Shown one piece after another: positions 8,819-16,295 of a DNA stretch of 44,108 nucleotides; positions within the stretch are counted from its first letter, which is position 1; each line of letters opens with the position of its first letter. A model generated the notes under the pieces. That model was not told where the DNA came from. It worked only from the letters and a program-made list of their open reading frames with translations, and made no database searches. Position numbers and translations under genes: made by a program. The stretch is from Ciceribacter sp. T2.26MG-112.2 (GTDB lineage Bacteria; Pseudomonadota; Alphaproteobacteria; Rhizobiales; Rhizobiaceae). Location: assembly GCF_900492205.1 (NCBI RefSeq), contig NZ_UEYQ01000026.1, positions 1 to 44,108 on the forward strand. Reading direction: 5' to 3'.

Positions 8819-9916
8819 CTATCCGATCAGGCTCATCTCGCTGTCGGCGTCGAATACGTGCAACCTGCTCGTATTCGCCGAAAGCTTGATCTGGTCGCCA
8901 TAGTTGTGACGCAGGTCCTTGTTGACGCGGAAGAAGAGCTCCTGGCCCTCCACCTTCAGACCGAGAAACTGGTCCGAGCCGACCGGCAGCACGGACGTCA
9001 CGGTACCGCCGATCACTTCACCAGCGGCGGCCTCGGCCCGCTCGTCGACGTCTTCCGCGCGAATGCCAAGCCTCACCTTGCGCCCGTCGTAGTTCAGCAG
9101 TTTCTTGCCGCGCTCCGGTGCGAGATCGAGCCGCGTTTCCCCGCGCACGAAGGTGACTTTTTCGCCTTCCACGCTCAAGACCCCGTCGAGATAGTTGATC
9201 GGCGGATTGCCGAGGAACGACGCAACGAAGGTGTTTGCCGGATGTTCGTAGATTTCATCCGGGGTGCCGATCTGCTGCACCCGGCCGCCGCGCATCACCA
9301 CGATGCGGTCCGCAAGCGTGAGCGCCTCGGCCTGATCGTGAGTCACGTAGACGAAGGTGGTCTGCATGCTGCGATGCAGCTCCTTGATCTCTGCGCGCAT
9401 GGAAATGCGCAGCGCCGCATCCAGGTTCGACAGTGGTTCATCCATGAGGAACACCGCCGGCTTGCGCACCATGGCACGTCCAAGCGCCACGCGCTGCCGC
9501 TGCCCGCCGGAAAGCTGGCTCGGTCGCCGGTCGAGAAGATGGGTGATCTCGAGACGCTCGGCCGCGTCGCGCACACGGCGGTCGATATCGTCCTTCGGAT
9601 GTTTGCGCATCACCAGGCCGAAGGCAATGTTCTCGTAGACCGTCTTGTGCGGATAGAGCGCGTAGCTCTGGAACACCATCGCCACGTCGCGGTGATGCGG
9701 CGGTGTGTAGTTCACCGTCTCGTCGTCGAAGAAGAGATTGCCTTCGGTGACTTCCTCAAGACCGGCGATCATGTTGAGGGTGGTCGACTTGCCGCACCCC
9801 GAAGGCCCGAGCAGGACGACGAATTCCTTGTCCTTGATCTCGAGATTGAGATTCTCGAGCGCGACAAACCCGTTGGGATAGCGCTTGGATGCGTTTTCAA
9901 AAAGAATGCGGGCCAC
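8819..9916 (-). CDS. CUT1-type ABC transporter ATPase (UgpC/MsmK-like)
   Basis: A 365-residue ATP-binding subunit. Walker A is [10 protein letters not shown] near residue 38, the signature is [15 protein letters not shown], Walker B is [14 protein letters not shown], and the switch histidine is in THDQAEAL. The C-terminal 120 residues form the TOBE-type regulatory domain of MalK-like proteins. The frame is open to 10234, but the start is the GTG at 9916, preceded by AGGGAG at about 7 bases. The protein then begins [16 protein letters not shown], the usual family start. Family knowledge points to uptake of sugars or sugar-like compounds; here the linked catabolic genes point to a different or modified substrate. 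Confidence 0.93.
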   Translation of the reverse strand: MARILFENASKRYPNGFVALENLNLEIKDKEFVVLLGPSGCGKSTTLNMIAGLEEVTEGNLFFDDETVNYTPPHHRDVAMVFQSYALYPHKTVYENIAFGLVMRKHPKDDIDRRVRDAAERLEITHLLDRRPSQLSGGQRQRVALGRAMVRKPAVFLMDEPLSNLDAALRISMRAEIKELHRSMQTTFVYVTHDQAEALTLADRIVVMRGGRVQQIGTPDEIYEHPANTFVASFLGNPPINYLDGVLSVEGEKVTFVRGETRLDLAPERGKKLLNYDGRKVRLGIRAEDVDERAEAAAGEVIGGTVTSVLPVGSDQFLGLKVEGQELFFRVNKDLRHNYGDQIKLSANTSRLHVFDADSEMSLIG

Positions 9917-9930
9917 TGGCGAACTCCCTG

Positions 9931-10908
9931 TTAACCCTTCACCGCGCCGGCTGTCAGACCGGAGACGATGTAGCGTTCGAAGATGATGGCGACGATCACC
10001 GGCGGCACGATCGCGAGAAGACCCGCCGCGTTGATGAACGAGAAGCTGATGGTGAAGTCGGACGTGAATGATGCAAGCACGATCGGCAGCGTCTGGGATT
10101 GCGCCGTCTGGGTGAACATCAGGGCCAGAAGGAATTCGTTCCAGCTGGTCAGGAAGGCGAACAGGATCACGGCGACCAGCGAAGGAAGGGCGAGCGGCAG
10201 ATAGACCTTGGTCATGGCCTGGAAGCGCGAGCAACCGTCCACACGCGCCGCCTTGTCCAACTCATCCGGAAGCCCTTCGAAATACTGGATCAGGATGAAC
10301 ACCGTGAACGGCACCGTGACCGCCAGATAGGTGATGACGAGCGACAGGATGTTGTCGAGCAGGCCGAGATTCTTGATGACCAGGAAGAACGGCACGACCA
10401 GCGCGATATCGGGAATGACCCGCGTCGTCAGGATGAAATAGACAGACCCGGACCGTCCCAGGAAGCGGATCTTGGCCATGGCATAGGCCGCGGGAACGCC
10501 GACCAGCAGGTTGAGGATGACGACCAGGGTCGCCACGATGAAGCTGTTGAGCATGGCAGGCAGCAGGTTGCGCGCCGTCGAGGGAATATAGTTGCCCGAG
10601 GCGGGATCCTGCTTGCTGCGCGTCTCGTAGGTGACTTCCTCGGCGCCGGCCGTAAAGATCGCCCTGAAATTCTTGAGCGTCGGCTCGTCGGGTATCCAAT
10701 GCGGCGGAACCGATACGATCTCGGCTTCGGTCTGGAGCGAAGAGGATACGAGCCAGCCGACCGGCGCCAGGACAACGAACAGGATAACCAGCGATCCGAG
10801 AAGAATGATGCCGCGATGCAGCCACCTGAAGATCTCGCCGCGCCGCTTGTAGTCGATGCCGCTCGACCGGGAGGGCTTGCCGGCAGGATTGTGCTGAACC
10901 GTTGCCAT
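9931..10908 (-). CDS. Carbohydrate ABC transporter permease (CUT1, MalG-type)
   Basis: A 325-residue inner-membrane permease with six predicted membrane spans. The EAA-type loop reads DELDKAARVDGCSRFQAM, and the C-terminal end is SGLTAGAVKG, typical of MalG relatives. An in-frame upstream ATG exists at 10956, but the ATG at 10908 is chosen: AGGAG lies 8 bases before it and it follows the upstream permease stop by one base. Residues 75-120 contain a long periplasmic insert (FTAGAEEVTYETRSKQDPAS) after the first span, common in this group. It pairs with the permease at 10910-11824. Confidence 0.92.
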   Translation of the reverse strand: MATVQHNPAGKPSRSSGIDYKRRGEIFRWLHRGIILLGSLVILFVVLAPVGWLVSSSLQTEAEIVSVPPHWIPDEPTLKNFRAIFTAGAEEVTYETRSKQDPASGNYIPSTARNLLPAMLNSFIVATLVVILNLLVGVPAAYAMAKIRFLGRSGSVYFILTTRVIPDIALVVPFFLVIKNLGLLDNILSLVITYLAVTVPFTVFILIQYFEGLPDELDKAARVDGCSRFQAMTKVYLPLALPSLVAVILFAFLTSWNEFLLALMFTQTAQSQTLPIVLASFTSDFTISFSFINAAGLLAIVPPVIVAIIFERYIVSGLTAGAVKG

Positions 10909-10909
10909 G

Positions 10910-11824
10910 TTAGATGCTCCTGCCAAGGGTTCTGATGATGAAATAGGCGAGCGCAAACGTCACCAGCGCCAGCAGGTAGGACATCGCGGCCCCCGTGCCG
11001 AAGGACAGATTGCGGAATGTCTCGACGTAGATCTCCCAGGAGAGCACATGGGACGCCGTACCCGGGCCGCCTTCGGTCAGAATGAAGAAGAGATCGAAAT
11101 GGCGGATCGCCATCATCGTCTCGTAGATCATGACCAGCATGAATCCGGTCCGCATCGAGGGAAGCGTCACATGGATGAAGCGTTGCCACAGCGGCGCGCC
11201 GTCCACGCGTGCGGCCTGATAGAGATCTGCCGGAATGGACTTCAGCGACACCAGAAGCAGGATTGTCGCAAGCGGCACTTCCTTCCAGACGAAGGCATTG
11301 GCGATCAGCGGCAGCGTCTTGTGCTGGTCACCGAGCCAGATCATGTACTTGTCGATGAAACCCAGCTGGTAGAGCAGGCCGTTGAGCGCGCCATAGCCGG
11401 AATCGTAGATCCATTTCCACATCAGCGCATCGGCGACATAGGGAATGGCCCAGGGGATCAGCAGCACCGTGCTGACCAGCCTGCGGCCGCGGAAGGTCTC
11501 GTTCAGCAGCAGTGCGGCCAGAAGCGCCAGAAAGGTGATGGCCGTCACCGACATGACGGTAAAGGACACCGTGCGCAGTACGGCGGTCCAGAACAGCTGG
11601 TCGCCGAAGAGTTCCAGATAATTGTCCAGCCAGACGAAGGGCGTGCGATTGGGACGGGTCAGCTTGATCTGAAAAAAGCTCAGATAGAACGAATAGGCGA
11701 TCGGGAAGACCGCGACCAGCCCGAGGACGGCCATGACCGGTGCTATGAAGAGATAAGCCGTGCGTTCTTCATAACCAAAGTGCCGCCGCATGCTTGTCGC
11801 CATTCCCGCTTTTGTCGTCATCAT
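10910..11824 (-). CDS. Sugar ABC transporter permease (CUT1, MalF-type)
   Basis: An inner-membrane permease of about 304 residues with six spans. The EAA loop is PADLYQAARVDGAPLWQRF. The reading frame is open to 11986, but the upstream part has no family character. The protein is taken to begin at MMTTKAGMATSMRRHFGYEE (ATG at 11824 or 11821), with a GGGGGA stretch 12-13 bases upstream. The first span is TAYLFIAPVMAVLGLVAVF, the normal start of MalF-type permeases without the extra N-terminal spans. Between it and the upstream binding-protein gene lie 223 bases with a strong stem-loop. Confidence 0.9.
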   Translation of the reverse strand: MMTTKAGMATSMRRHFGYEERTAYLFIAPVMAVLGLVAVFPIAYSFYLSFFQIKLTRPNRTPFVWLDNYLELFGDQLFWTAVLRTVSFTVMSVTAITFLALLAALLLNETFRGRRLVSTVLLIPWAIPYVADALMWKWIYDSGYGALNGLLYQLGFIDKYMIWLGDQHKTLPLIANAFVWKEVPLATILLLVSLKSIPADLYQAARVDGAPLWQRFIHVTLPSMRTGFMLVMIYETMMAIRHFDLFFILTEGGPGTASHVLSWEIYVETFRNLSFGTGAAMSYLLALVTFALAYFIIRTLGRSI

Positions 11825-12008
11825 GATGCGGAGATCCCCCGTAGACTTACGGCCGCGAACTGGTGGCCGAGTTCCGATTTCACGTGCCCGCATGAGGCAT
11901 GCGATATGTCCGCTAAAACGCGATGGGTTCGACCCTCGCCCGGCCAGCAGTTTTTTGCTTTTTCTCGCGGCATCGAAGGTCGACAACCGCCCGCCGAACT
12001 GAGGATCA

Positions 12009-12035
12009 AGCGGCCCGCCCTCGTCGCGGGCCGCT
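12009..12035 (-). other. GC-rich intercistronic stem-loop after the binding-protein gene
   Basis: AGCGGCCCGC (12009-12018) pairs perfectly with GCGGGCCGCT (12026-12035) around a 7-base loop, starting 13 bases after the binding-protein stop codon. On the minus strand no T-run follows, so it is unlikely to be a plain terminator. Such hairpins behind binding-protein genes are known to protect the upstream mRNA and lower downstream expression. This role is inferred here. Confidence 0.6.
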
Positions 12036-12047
12036 CCGGTCCGCCCC

Positions 12048-13376
12048 TTAAGCCTGAGACTTAAGATCGTCCCATTCTGCGCCCGCTTCCTTCAGGGCAT
12101 CCGCCGGCGTGGCGTTGCCAAGGATCGCCGACTGCCAAGCCGCGCCGTTAACCTCGCTCCAGTCGCCAAACCAGGGCGTGATGACGTCCTTCTTCTGGGC
12201 GAGAGCCTGCTGCTTCTGGATCATCTCCACGTCGCCATACTTGTTGTAGGCGGCGCGCACATCGGCATCCTGGAACAGCGGCTTGACGCCGAAGCCGGAA
12301 CCCAGATCGAGGAAAAGAAGCTTCTGGAATGTGTACTCGCCGTTCGCCTTGCCGCCGAACCATTCGATCAGCTTGGCCGCATTGTCGGCGCGCGCCTTGT
12401 CGGCCGCCGCCTGCGCGGACATGCCGTGGAAACGCATCCACCCGACCGTCGCATGGGAACCGTCCGCGCCCATCGGCATCAATGCCTGTTTCGCGCGGCC
12501 GGCGATCTGCGACTGGCCGGGGTCATTCAGCATGGCGAGGCGGTACTTCGGCAGCAGTGCGAAGGCGTGATTGCCTGCCGCGAACGCCTTCAGGCCGTTG
12601 AGTTCGCCGATTTCCACGCAGCCTGGCGAAACGATCTTGTGCTTGCTGACCGCGTCGACGACCCACTGGAGGGCGGAAAGGGCCCCGCCCTTCTCCTCCT
12701 GCATGATCGAGTCACCCTTGTCATCCGTGAAGCGTCCGCCATGCGAGAAGACCATGGCCGACATGAACTCGATCAGCCAGCTTTCCTTGGCCATGGCGAG
12801 CATCAGCGGGAATTCGGCAATCCCCTTCTGCTTCATCACCAGCGCCTGCTCGACGAGTTCATCCCAGCTCGCGGGAGGCGCGGAGAAGCCGGCGGCGGAG
12901 AGCTTTTCCGCATCGTAGATGAAGCCCATGTAGTCGGTGTAGTAGGTGAGGCCATACTGCTCACCCTTGTAGGTCATGGAATCAGTGCAGAAGGCTTCCG
13001 CATCGCTGTTATAGGCCATCAGGTTGTCGTAGGCGTTGATCGGAGCAATCCACTTGGCCTCGGCCCATTCCGGCAACCAGGCGTCGGATACCCACAGGAC
13101 GTCCATAGGCGCCGCGCCGACGAACTTGGTGACCATGGCGTCGCGATACTGTGCCCAGGGGGCATTCGCATAATCGACAGCCAGACCGCTGGCCTTCTCG
13201 AAAGCGGCAAGGTGGCTTTTCACCAGATCCACTGCCGCCGACCAAGTCTGATAGTTGATGGTATTGCCCGCGGCAAAGGCACCCATGCCCGGTAATGCGA
13301 GCGCAGCACCTCCGGCAAGCGCCGAAGTCTTGAGAAATTCGCGCCGTCCGATTGCGCGTCCGAACCCAGTTTTCAT
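12048..13376 (-). CDS. ABC transporter extracellular solute-binding protein, family 1, Tat-type signal
   Basis: A 442-residue periplasmic binding protein. The N terminus has a twin-arginine pattern, GRREFLKTSALAGG, followed by a hydrophobic stretch ending GMGAFAAG, so export through Tat with cleavage after about residue 36 is likely. The mature part has the family-1 layout: INYQTWSAAVDLVKSHLAAF, then VDYANAPWAQYRDAMVTKF, AAPMDVLWVSDAWLPEWAE, and YGLTYYTDYMGFIYD. It is the first gene of the ten-gene minus-strand operon. The TetR palindrome at 13478-13493 overlaps its putative -35 box. The ligand is unknown. Confidence 0.92.
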   Translation of the reverse strand: MKTGFGRAIGRREFLKTSALAGGAALALPGMGAFAAGNTINYQTWSAAVDLVKSHLAAFEKASGLAVDYANAPWAQYRDAMVTKFVGAAPMDVLWVSDAWLPEWAEAKWIAPINAYDNLMAYNSDAEAFCTDSMTYKGEQYGLTYYTDYMGFIYDAEKLSAAGFSAPPASWDELVEQALVMKQKGIAEFPLMLAMAKESWLIEFMSAMVFSHGGRFTDDKGDSIMQEEKGGALSALQWVVDAVSKHKIVSPGCVEIGELNGLKAFAAGNHAFALLPKYRLAMLNDPGQSQIAGRAKQALMPMGADGSHATVGWMRFHGMSAQAAADKARADNAAKLIEWFGGKANGEYTFQKLLFLDLGSGFGVKPLFQDADVRAAYNKYGDVEMIQKQQALAQKKDVITPWFGDWSEVNGAAWQSAILGNATPADALKEAGAEWDDLKSQA

Positions 13377-13456
13377 CCTTGTTTCCCCTTTTTTACATCA
13401 AGACCGCGCCTGTCGCAGCCCGCAGCCGCGGAGACATTTTCGACCTCGATGAAAAA

Positions 13457-13485
13457 AAGCTAACAGCGATTCTGTTTGTCGTCAA
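13457..13485 (-). promoter_or_regulatory. Putative sigma70-type promoter of the transporter/molybdenum hydroxylase operon
   Basis: On the minus strand, TTGACG (13485-13480) is followed after exactly 17 bases by TAGCTT (13462-13457). The -35 lies inside the TetR palindrome, so bound regulator would block RNA polymerase. The -10 matches the consensus at only about half its positions, so this is a prediction from spacing and context. Confidence 0.5.
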
Positions 13486-13493
13486 TTGACGAC
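13478..13493. promoter_or_regulatory. TetR operator, copy 1 (upstream of the transporter operon)
   Basis: GTCGTCAATTGACGAC is a perfect 16-base palindrome, about 100 bases upstream of the binding-protein start codon. Its 14-base core TCGTCAATTGACGA recurs exactly at 14334-14347, in front of the TetR gene. Two exact copies at the two control regions beside a TetR gene are strong evidence for its operator. Confidence 0.8.
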
Positions 13494-13554
13494 TTACGTC
13501 GAAGGGACAAGTTTCCGCTCGGTGTTTGCCTCCACCGAAAAAACAGGCCCCGAT

Positions 13555-14244
13555 TTACTTGAATTGCGTGACCATGGCGTCGAAACCGCTGAGGAACGCG
13601 CGAACATGCATGTCGACAACCTGGGCCTGCGGCGTGATCAGGCTGGCGCGGTAGATGTGGCGACGAATGCCGTAGTGGGAGAGCGCCCCGTGGATTGTCC
13701 AGCCGATCTCATGGATCGCCTCGGGTTCCATGCCAAGCGTAATGCCGCGTTCGCGCGCCGTTTCGGTAACGATCGTCTCCGTCAGCTTGGTGATGATCGA
13801 CGAGATATAGTTCGGCGCCATGTCGGCCTCGGCCAGCGAGGAATAGAGGAAAAGCCGCAGCCACTGCCGGCCGAGCACCGTATCGAGATAGTCATTGTAG
13901 AAATCGTTCAAGCGGTCATGCATCGGTCGGGAGCGGTCGCTCAGTTCCGCGAACCAGACTGCCTGGAAAGGCCCGAGAATCGCGGTATCATAGACCTCCC
14001 TCAGCAAATCTTCCTTTGTCGGGAAGAAGCGGTAGAGCAGCCTTTGCGAGATACCGCATTCGGCCGCGAGTGCCCGCGTCTGCGCCGTGAGACCGTATTC
14101 GGCAAACAGTTCGGTCGCCTTTTCCAGGATCTGCGCGCGGCGTTCGGCATAGGGCATGCGTTTTTCCTTCTTCTTGCCCCTGGCTGCGCTGATCTGTGCG
14201 GCGCCGGTCTGACTTCCCCGCAAATTGGTGGATTTGGCCTTCAA
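13555..14244 (-). CDS. TetR/AcrR family transcriptional regulator
   Basis: A regulator of up to 229 residues with an N-terminal helix-turn-helix: ERRAQILEKATELFAEYGL, then TRALAAECGISQRLLYRFFPTKEDLLREVY. The remainder is a ligand-binding all-helical domain that also mediates dimerisation. Two starts are possible. One is TTG at 14244 with GTGAGGAT upstream; the 29 extra residues are basic and keep high third-position GC. The other is ATG at 14157 with AAGGA upstream. The stop lies 178 bases before the binding-protein gene transcribed the same way. The palindromes at 13478 and 14334 suggest that it represses both the operon and its own gene. The inducer is presumably the imported compound or a CoA or other metabolite of it. 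Confidence 0.9.
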   Translation of the reverse strand: MKAKSTNLRGSQTGAAQISAARGKKKEKRMPYAERRAQILEKATELFAEYGLTAQTRALAAECGISQRLLYRFFPTKEDLLREVYDTAILGPFQAVWFAELSDRSRPMHDRLNDFYNDYLDTVLGRQWLRLFLYSSLAEADMAPNYISSIITKLTETIVTETARERGITLGMEPEAIHEIGWTIHGALSHYGIRRHIYRASLITPQAQVVDMHVRAFLSGFDAMVTQFK

Positions 14245-14311
14245 GTTATCCTCACTCCCGGCGCTGCACGCCTCTCGGTCCTGGACGACTCATATCATTG
14301 AACCGCTTCCA

Positions 14312-14340
14312 ACTATCAATAGAGCGCATTATGTCGTCAA
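14312..14340 (-). promoter_or_regulatory. Putative promoter of the TetR gene
   Basis: On the minus strand, TTGACG (14340-14335) and GATAGT (14317-14312) are separated by 17 bases. The -35 is formed by one arm of the palindrome at 14334-14347, which supports autoregulation. Confidence 0.55.
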
Positions 14341-14347
14341 TTGACGA
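14334..14347. promoter_or_regulatory. TetR operator, copy 2 (between tetR and the NIPSNAP gene)
   Basis: TCGTCAATTGACGA is a perfect palindrome identical to the core of the site at 13478-13493. Both arms contain TTGACG, giving a -35 box in each direction: for the TetR gene on the minus strand, and weakly for the NIPSNAP gene on the plus strand (TTGACG 14341-14346, CATGCT 14364-14369, 17-base spacing). One dimer could thus control both divergent promoters. Confidence 0.75.
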
Positions 14348-14425
14348 ATTAATGTGCGATGTGCATGCTGCAGGAATTGGAACCGGCGAGACCGGAAGCT
14401 GGACTGACGGTAGAGGAAGACCCAG

Positions 14426-14737
14426 ATGATCTACGAGCAGCGAATTTACGAGATGAAGCCGGGCTCGACCGGCGCGTTTCTGAAGGTCTATGAAGAGGAA
14501 GGCCTCGCCATCATCACACAATACGCGAAGCTCGTCGGCTGCTGGACAAGCGAGAGCGGCGTCTTGAACTCGGTCGTCTTCCTCTGGGCCTATGAGGATT
14601 TCGGCCATCGCACCGCACAGCGTGCCAAGATGGGCGCCAATCCGGCGTGGCAGGCATTCGTGCCCAAGATTCTTCCCTTTCTGGTTCATCAGGAGAGCCG
14701 CTTCCTGCTGCCCGCGCCGTTTTCTCCCCAGGCGTGA
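14426..14737 (+). CDS. NIPSNAP family protein
   Basis: A 103-residue single-domain protein of the NIPSNAP (dimeric alpha/beta barrel) family. It begins MIYEQRIYEMKPGSTGAFL, has VGCWTSESGVLNSVVFLWAY in the middle and RAKMGANPAWQAFVPK before the end. The biochemical role of bacterial NIPSNAPs is not settled; many sit in catabolic clusters. GAGGAAGA lies about 8 bases before the ATG. It is divergent from the TetR gene and shares the operator at 14334, so it should belong to the same regulon as the molybdenum hydroxylase operon. Confidence 0.88.
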   Translation: MIYEQRIYEMKPGSTGAFLKVYEEEGLAIITQYAKLVGCWTSESGVLNSVVFLWAYEDFGHRTAQRAKMGANPAWQAFVPKILPFLVHQESRFLLPAPFSPQA

Positions 14738-14744
14738 TTGCATG

Positions 14745-15175
14745 GCCTGCTGTGCGTGTACGTCAAAGGCGGTTGATCCGTCAGCAGCACGTCACGTGGC
14801 ACCTTGACCGCCGCCAGAGGCCCGGCGCACCACGCCTTCAACTGTTCGGGTAGCACATCGGCCCCGTCGCGAAGCTTCACAGCCTCGAGGACGTCCTCGT
14901 TACTCACTTCCCCGGGCACGCCGACCGCGGACGCCAGTTCAACATCGGGGTGTGGCAGAGGAACGCGGTCGGCCTCCGCACCGCAGACATTCTCGCCGCG
15001 GAGGCGGATGATATCCTTCCTACGCGCCACGAAGTAGAACTTCCCCGCGTCGTCGCGCCTGTCGATCGCCCGTGCGGAACCAGCCGTCCGTGAACGCGGT
15101 CTGCTCCGGGTCGTCGAAATATTCGATCATCCGCACCGAGGTCTTTACCCAGAGTTCGCCCGTCTCCCCTTACCT
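14745..15175 (-). pseudogene. Remnant of an acyl-CoA synthetase (AMP-binding enzyme), C-terminal part
   Basis: The minus strand encodes pieces of the C-terminal region of an ANL-superfamily CoA ligase in two frames. The upstream frame (about 15175-15075) gives GELWVKTSVRMIEYFDDPEQ then TAFTDGWFRTGDRQ. The downstream frame (from about 15060) gives DAGKFYFVARRKDIIRLRGEN, with HPDVELASAVGVPGE, EQLKAWCAGPLAAVKVPRDV and ending DQPPLT. A frameshift near 15065-15075 separates them, and the usual catalytic-lysine end (TGK) is missing. There is no upstream adenylation domain, so the gene is dead. The original may have been part of the neighbouring catabolic pathway. Confidence 0.75.
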
Positions 15176-15226
15176 TGCCCCTTTGTTTCAAATTGAAGCA
15201 AAACCGTGCCGCACTGCAAAAAAAAA

Positions 15227-15257
15227 TTGACATTTTCCATGAAGACGGCAGCATAGA
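15227..15257 (+). promoter_or_regulatory. Possible promoter region of the LuxR-type regulator
   Basis: A consensus TTGACA lies at 15227-15232 after an A-run. The nearest -10-like hexamer, CATAGA at 15252-15257, is 19 bases away, which is longer than ideal. Just downstream, three alternating half-sites CCTGC (15259-15263), GCAGG (15276-15280) and CCTGC (15291-15295) may be a regulator site or form RNA hairpins. Confidence 0.35.
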
Positions 15258-15375
15258 TCCTGCTCTCTTTTAAATGCAGGTAAGTAAAATCCTGCACGAT
15301 GACGGCGCCAAGGGGTCTGAAGCGCCGATCATTATGGTCTTGGGGGGAAAGTTTCGCATTTCATGGGGAACTTTC

Positions 15376-16077
15376 ATGGACAATCACGACAAGCTCCGTC
15401 TAGCCACGATTGGAGCCGACAAAGAAACAGTAAGAAAAATACGCGACAATGTCGCTCTAAGCCGCGTTGCGATCGTTGTCGACGAAATCATGGAATTCGA
15501 GAAGCTTAACGACTTTTTGGTGCGCACACTGCCAAATATTGTCGTCGTCGGAATCCGCAACGATATTTCCGAATTCGATGGTCGCGTCGTCATACGCGGC
15601 CTCAAGGCGGTTCGCAGCCAGGCGGCTGTGCTCTACGTCGTCAAGGACGACCTGATCGACCAAGTCCCGGCCATGTACGATGCCGGCATCCACAACATCA
15701 TCCTCGAATCCGACGTGGCGACGGAGTTATCTCGCGCCGCCACGATCATCGGTGGCGCCGGAAACTATATCAGCCGGCGGATCTTCACCCTAATCCGGGA
15801 GCCCAACATCCGCTCCTTCTACGCCGCTCTCAACGGCGCGCCGCTCTTGAGTCCGGGGGAGACGACAGGTGGTCAACTGAGCCTGAGGGAAGAGCTGGTG
15901 CTGAAACTCTTCGCCTTCGGCTTCAGCACCAAGGAAATCGCCGCAGAGCTAAAAATAAGCACAAAGACGGTAGAAACATACAAATCCCGTGCATCTGCAA
16001 AACTTTCACTCACTTCACGCGTGGCAATCGTAAAATATGGATGCAACAGAGGGTGGTTTTCCGTTCTGATAAACTGA
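15376..16077 (+). CDS. LuxR/NarL-type transcriptional regulator with degenerate receiver domain
   Basis: A regulator of about 233 residues. The C terminus is a LuxR helix-turn-helix: LSLREELVLKLFAFGFSTKE, IAAELKISTKTVETYKSRAS. The N-terminal 130 residues have a receiver-like strand pattern (RLATIGADKETVRKI, NIVVVGIRND, AAVLYVVKDD). Where the phospho-acceptor Asp normally stands, the sequence reads VVVGI, so phosphorylation control is unlikely. The frame is open from ATG 15274, but that start lies inside the alternating CCTGC/GCAGG elements. ATG 15376 (protein MDNHDKLRLATIG) with GGGGAA upstream is preferred. The gene is AT-richer than its neighbours. Its position, 218 bases before algD on the same strand, suggests control of the alginate-type operon. 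Confidence 0.8.
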   Translation: MDNHDKLRLATIGADKETVRKIRDNVALSRVAIVVDEIMEFEKLNDFLVRTLPNIVVVGIRNDISEFDGRVVIRGLKAVRSQAAVLYVVKDDLIDQVPAMYDAGIHNIILESDVATELSRAATIIGGAGNYISRRIFTLIREPNIRSFYAALNGAPLLSPGETTGGQLSLREELVLKLFAFGFSTKEIAAELKISTKTVETYKSRASAKLSLTSRVAIVKYGCNRGWFSVLIN

Positions 16078-16295
16078 TCATTATTGAACAATATTAGATT
16101 TATGGTCTCGTTGTATTTTTCGAGGCAGGATACTCCCTGTTCTTAATTCAGAAAAACGTCCTATTTCGGAACTTTTTCTCTTTTTCCTGACTTGCAAGGG
16201 TTTTTCCCGGACATAAGCTGGGCCTAACGAAACGGGCTGCGAAAGAGAGCCGCATCCCAGATCGTCATCCAGGGGACTTCAGACGGGGAATCCAA
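16078..16295 (+). other. Leader/promoter region of the alginate-type operon, no gene
   Basis: These 218 AT-rich bases separate the LuxR-type regulator from algD and probably hold the operon promoter. A short inverted repeat TATTG-AA-CAATA lies at 16082-16093. I see no convincing sigma54 or AlgU-type promoter. A GGGGAA at 16286-16291 serves as the algD ribosome binding site. Confidence 0.4.

Noticed and set aside
16160..16200. AlgU/ECF or sigma54 promoter before algD
   Set aside because: GGAACTT at 16168 is -35-like, but no CGTT or TCTGA element lies 16-17 bases on. The CTTGC at 16190 has no GG element at the proper -24 distance.
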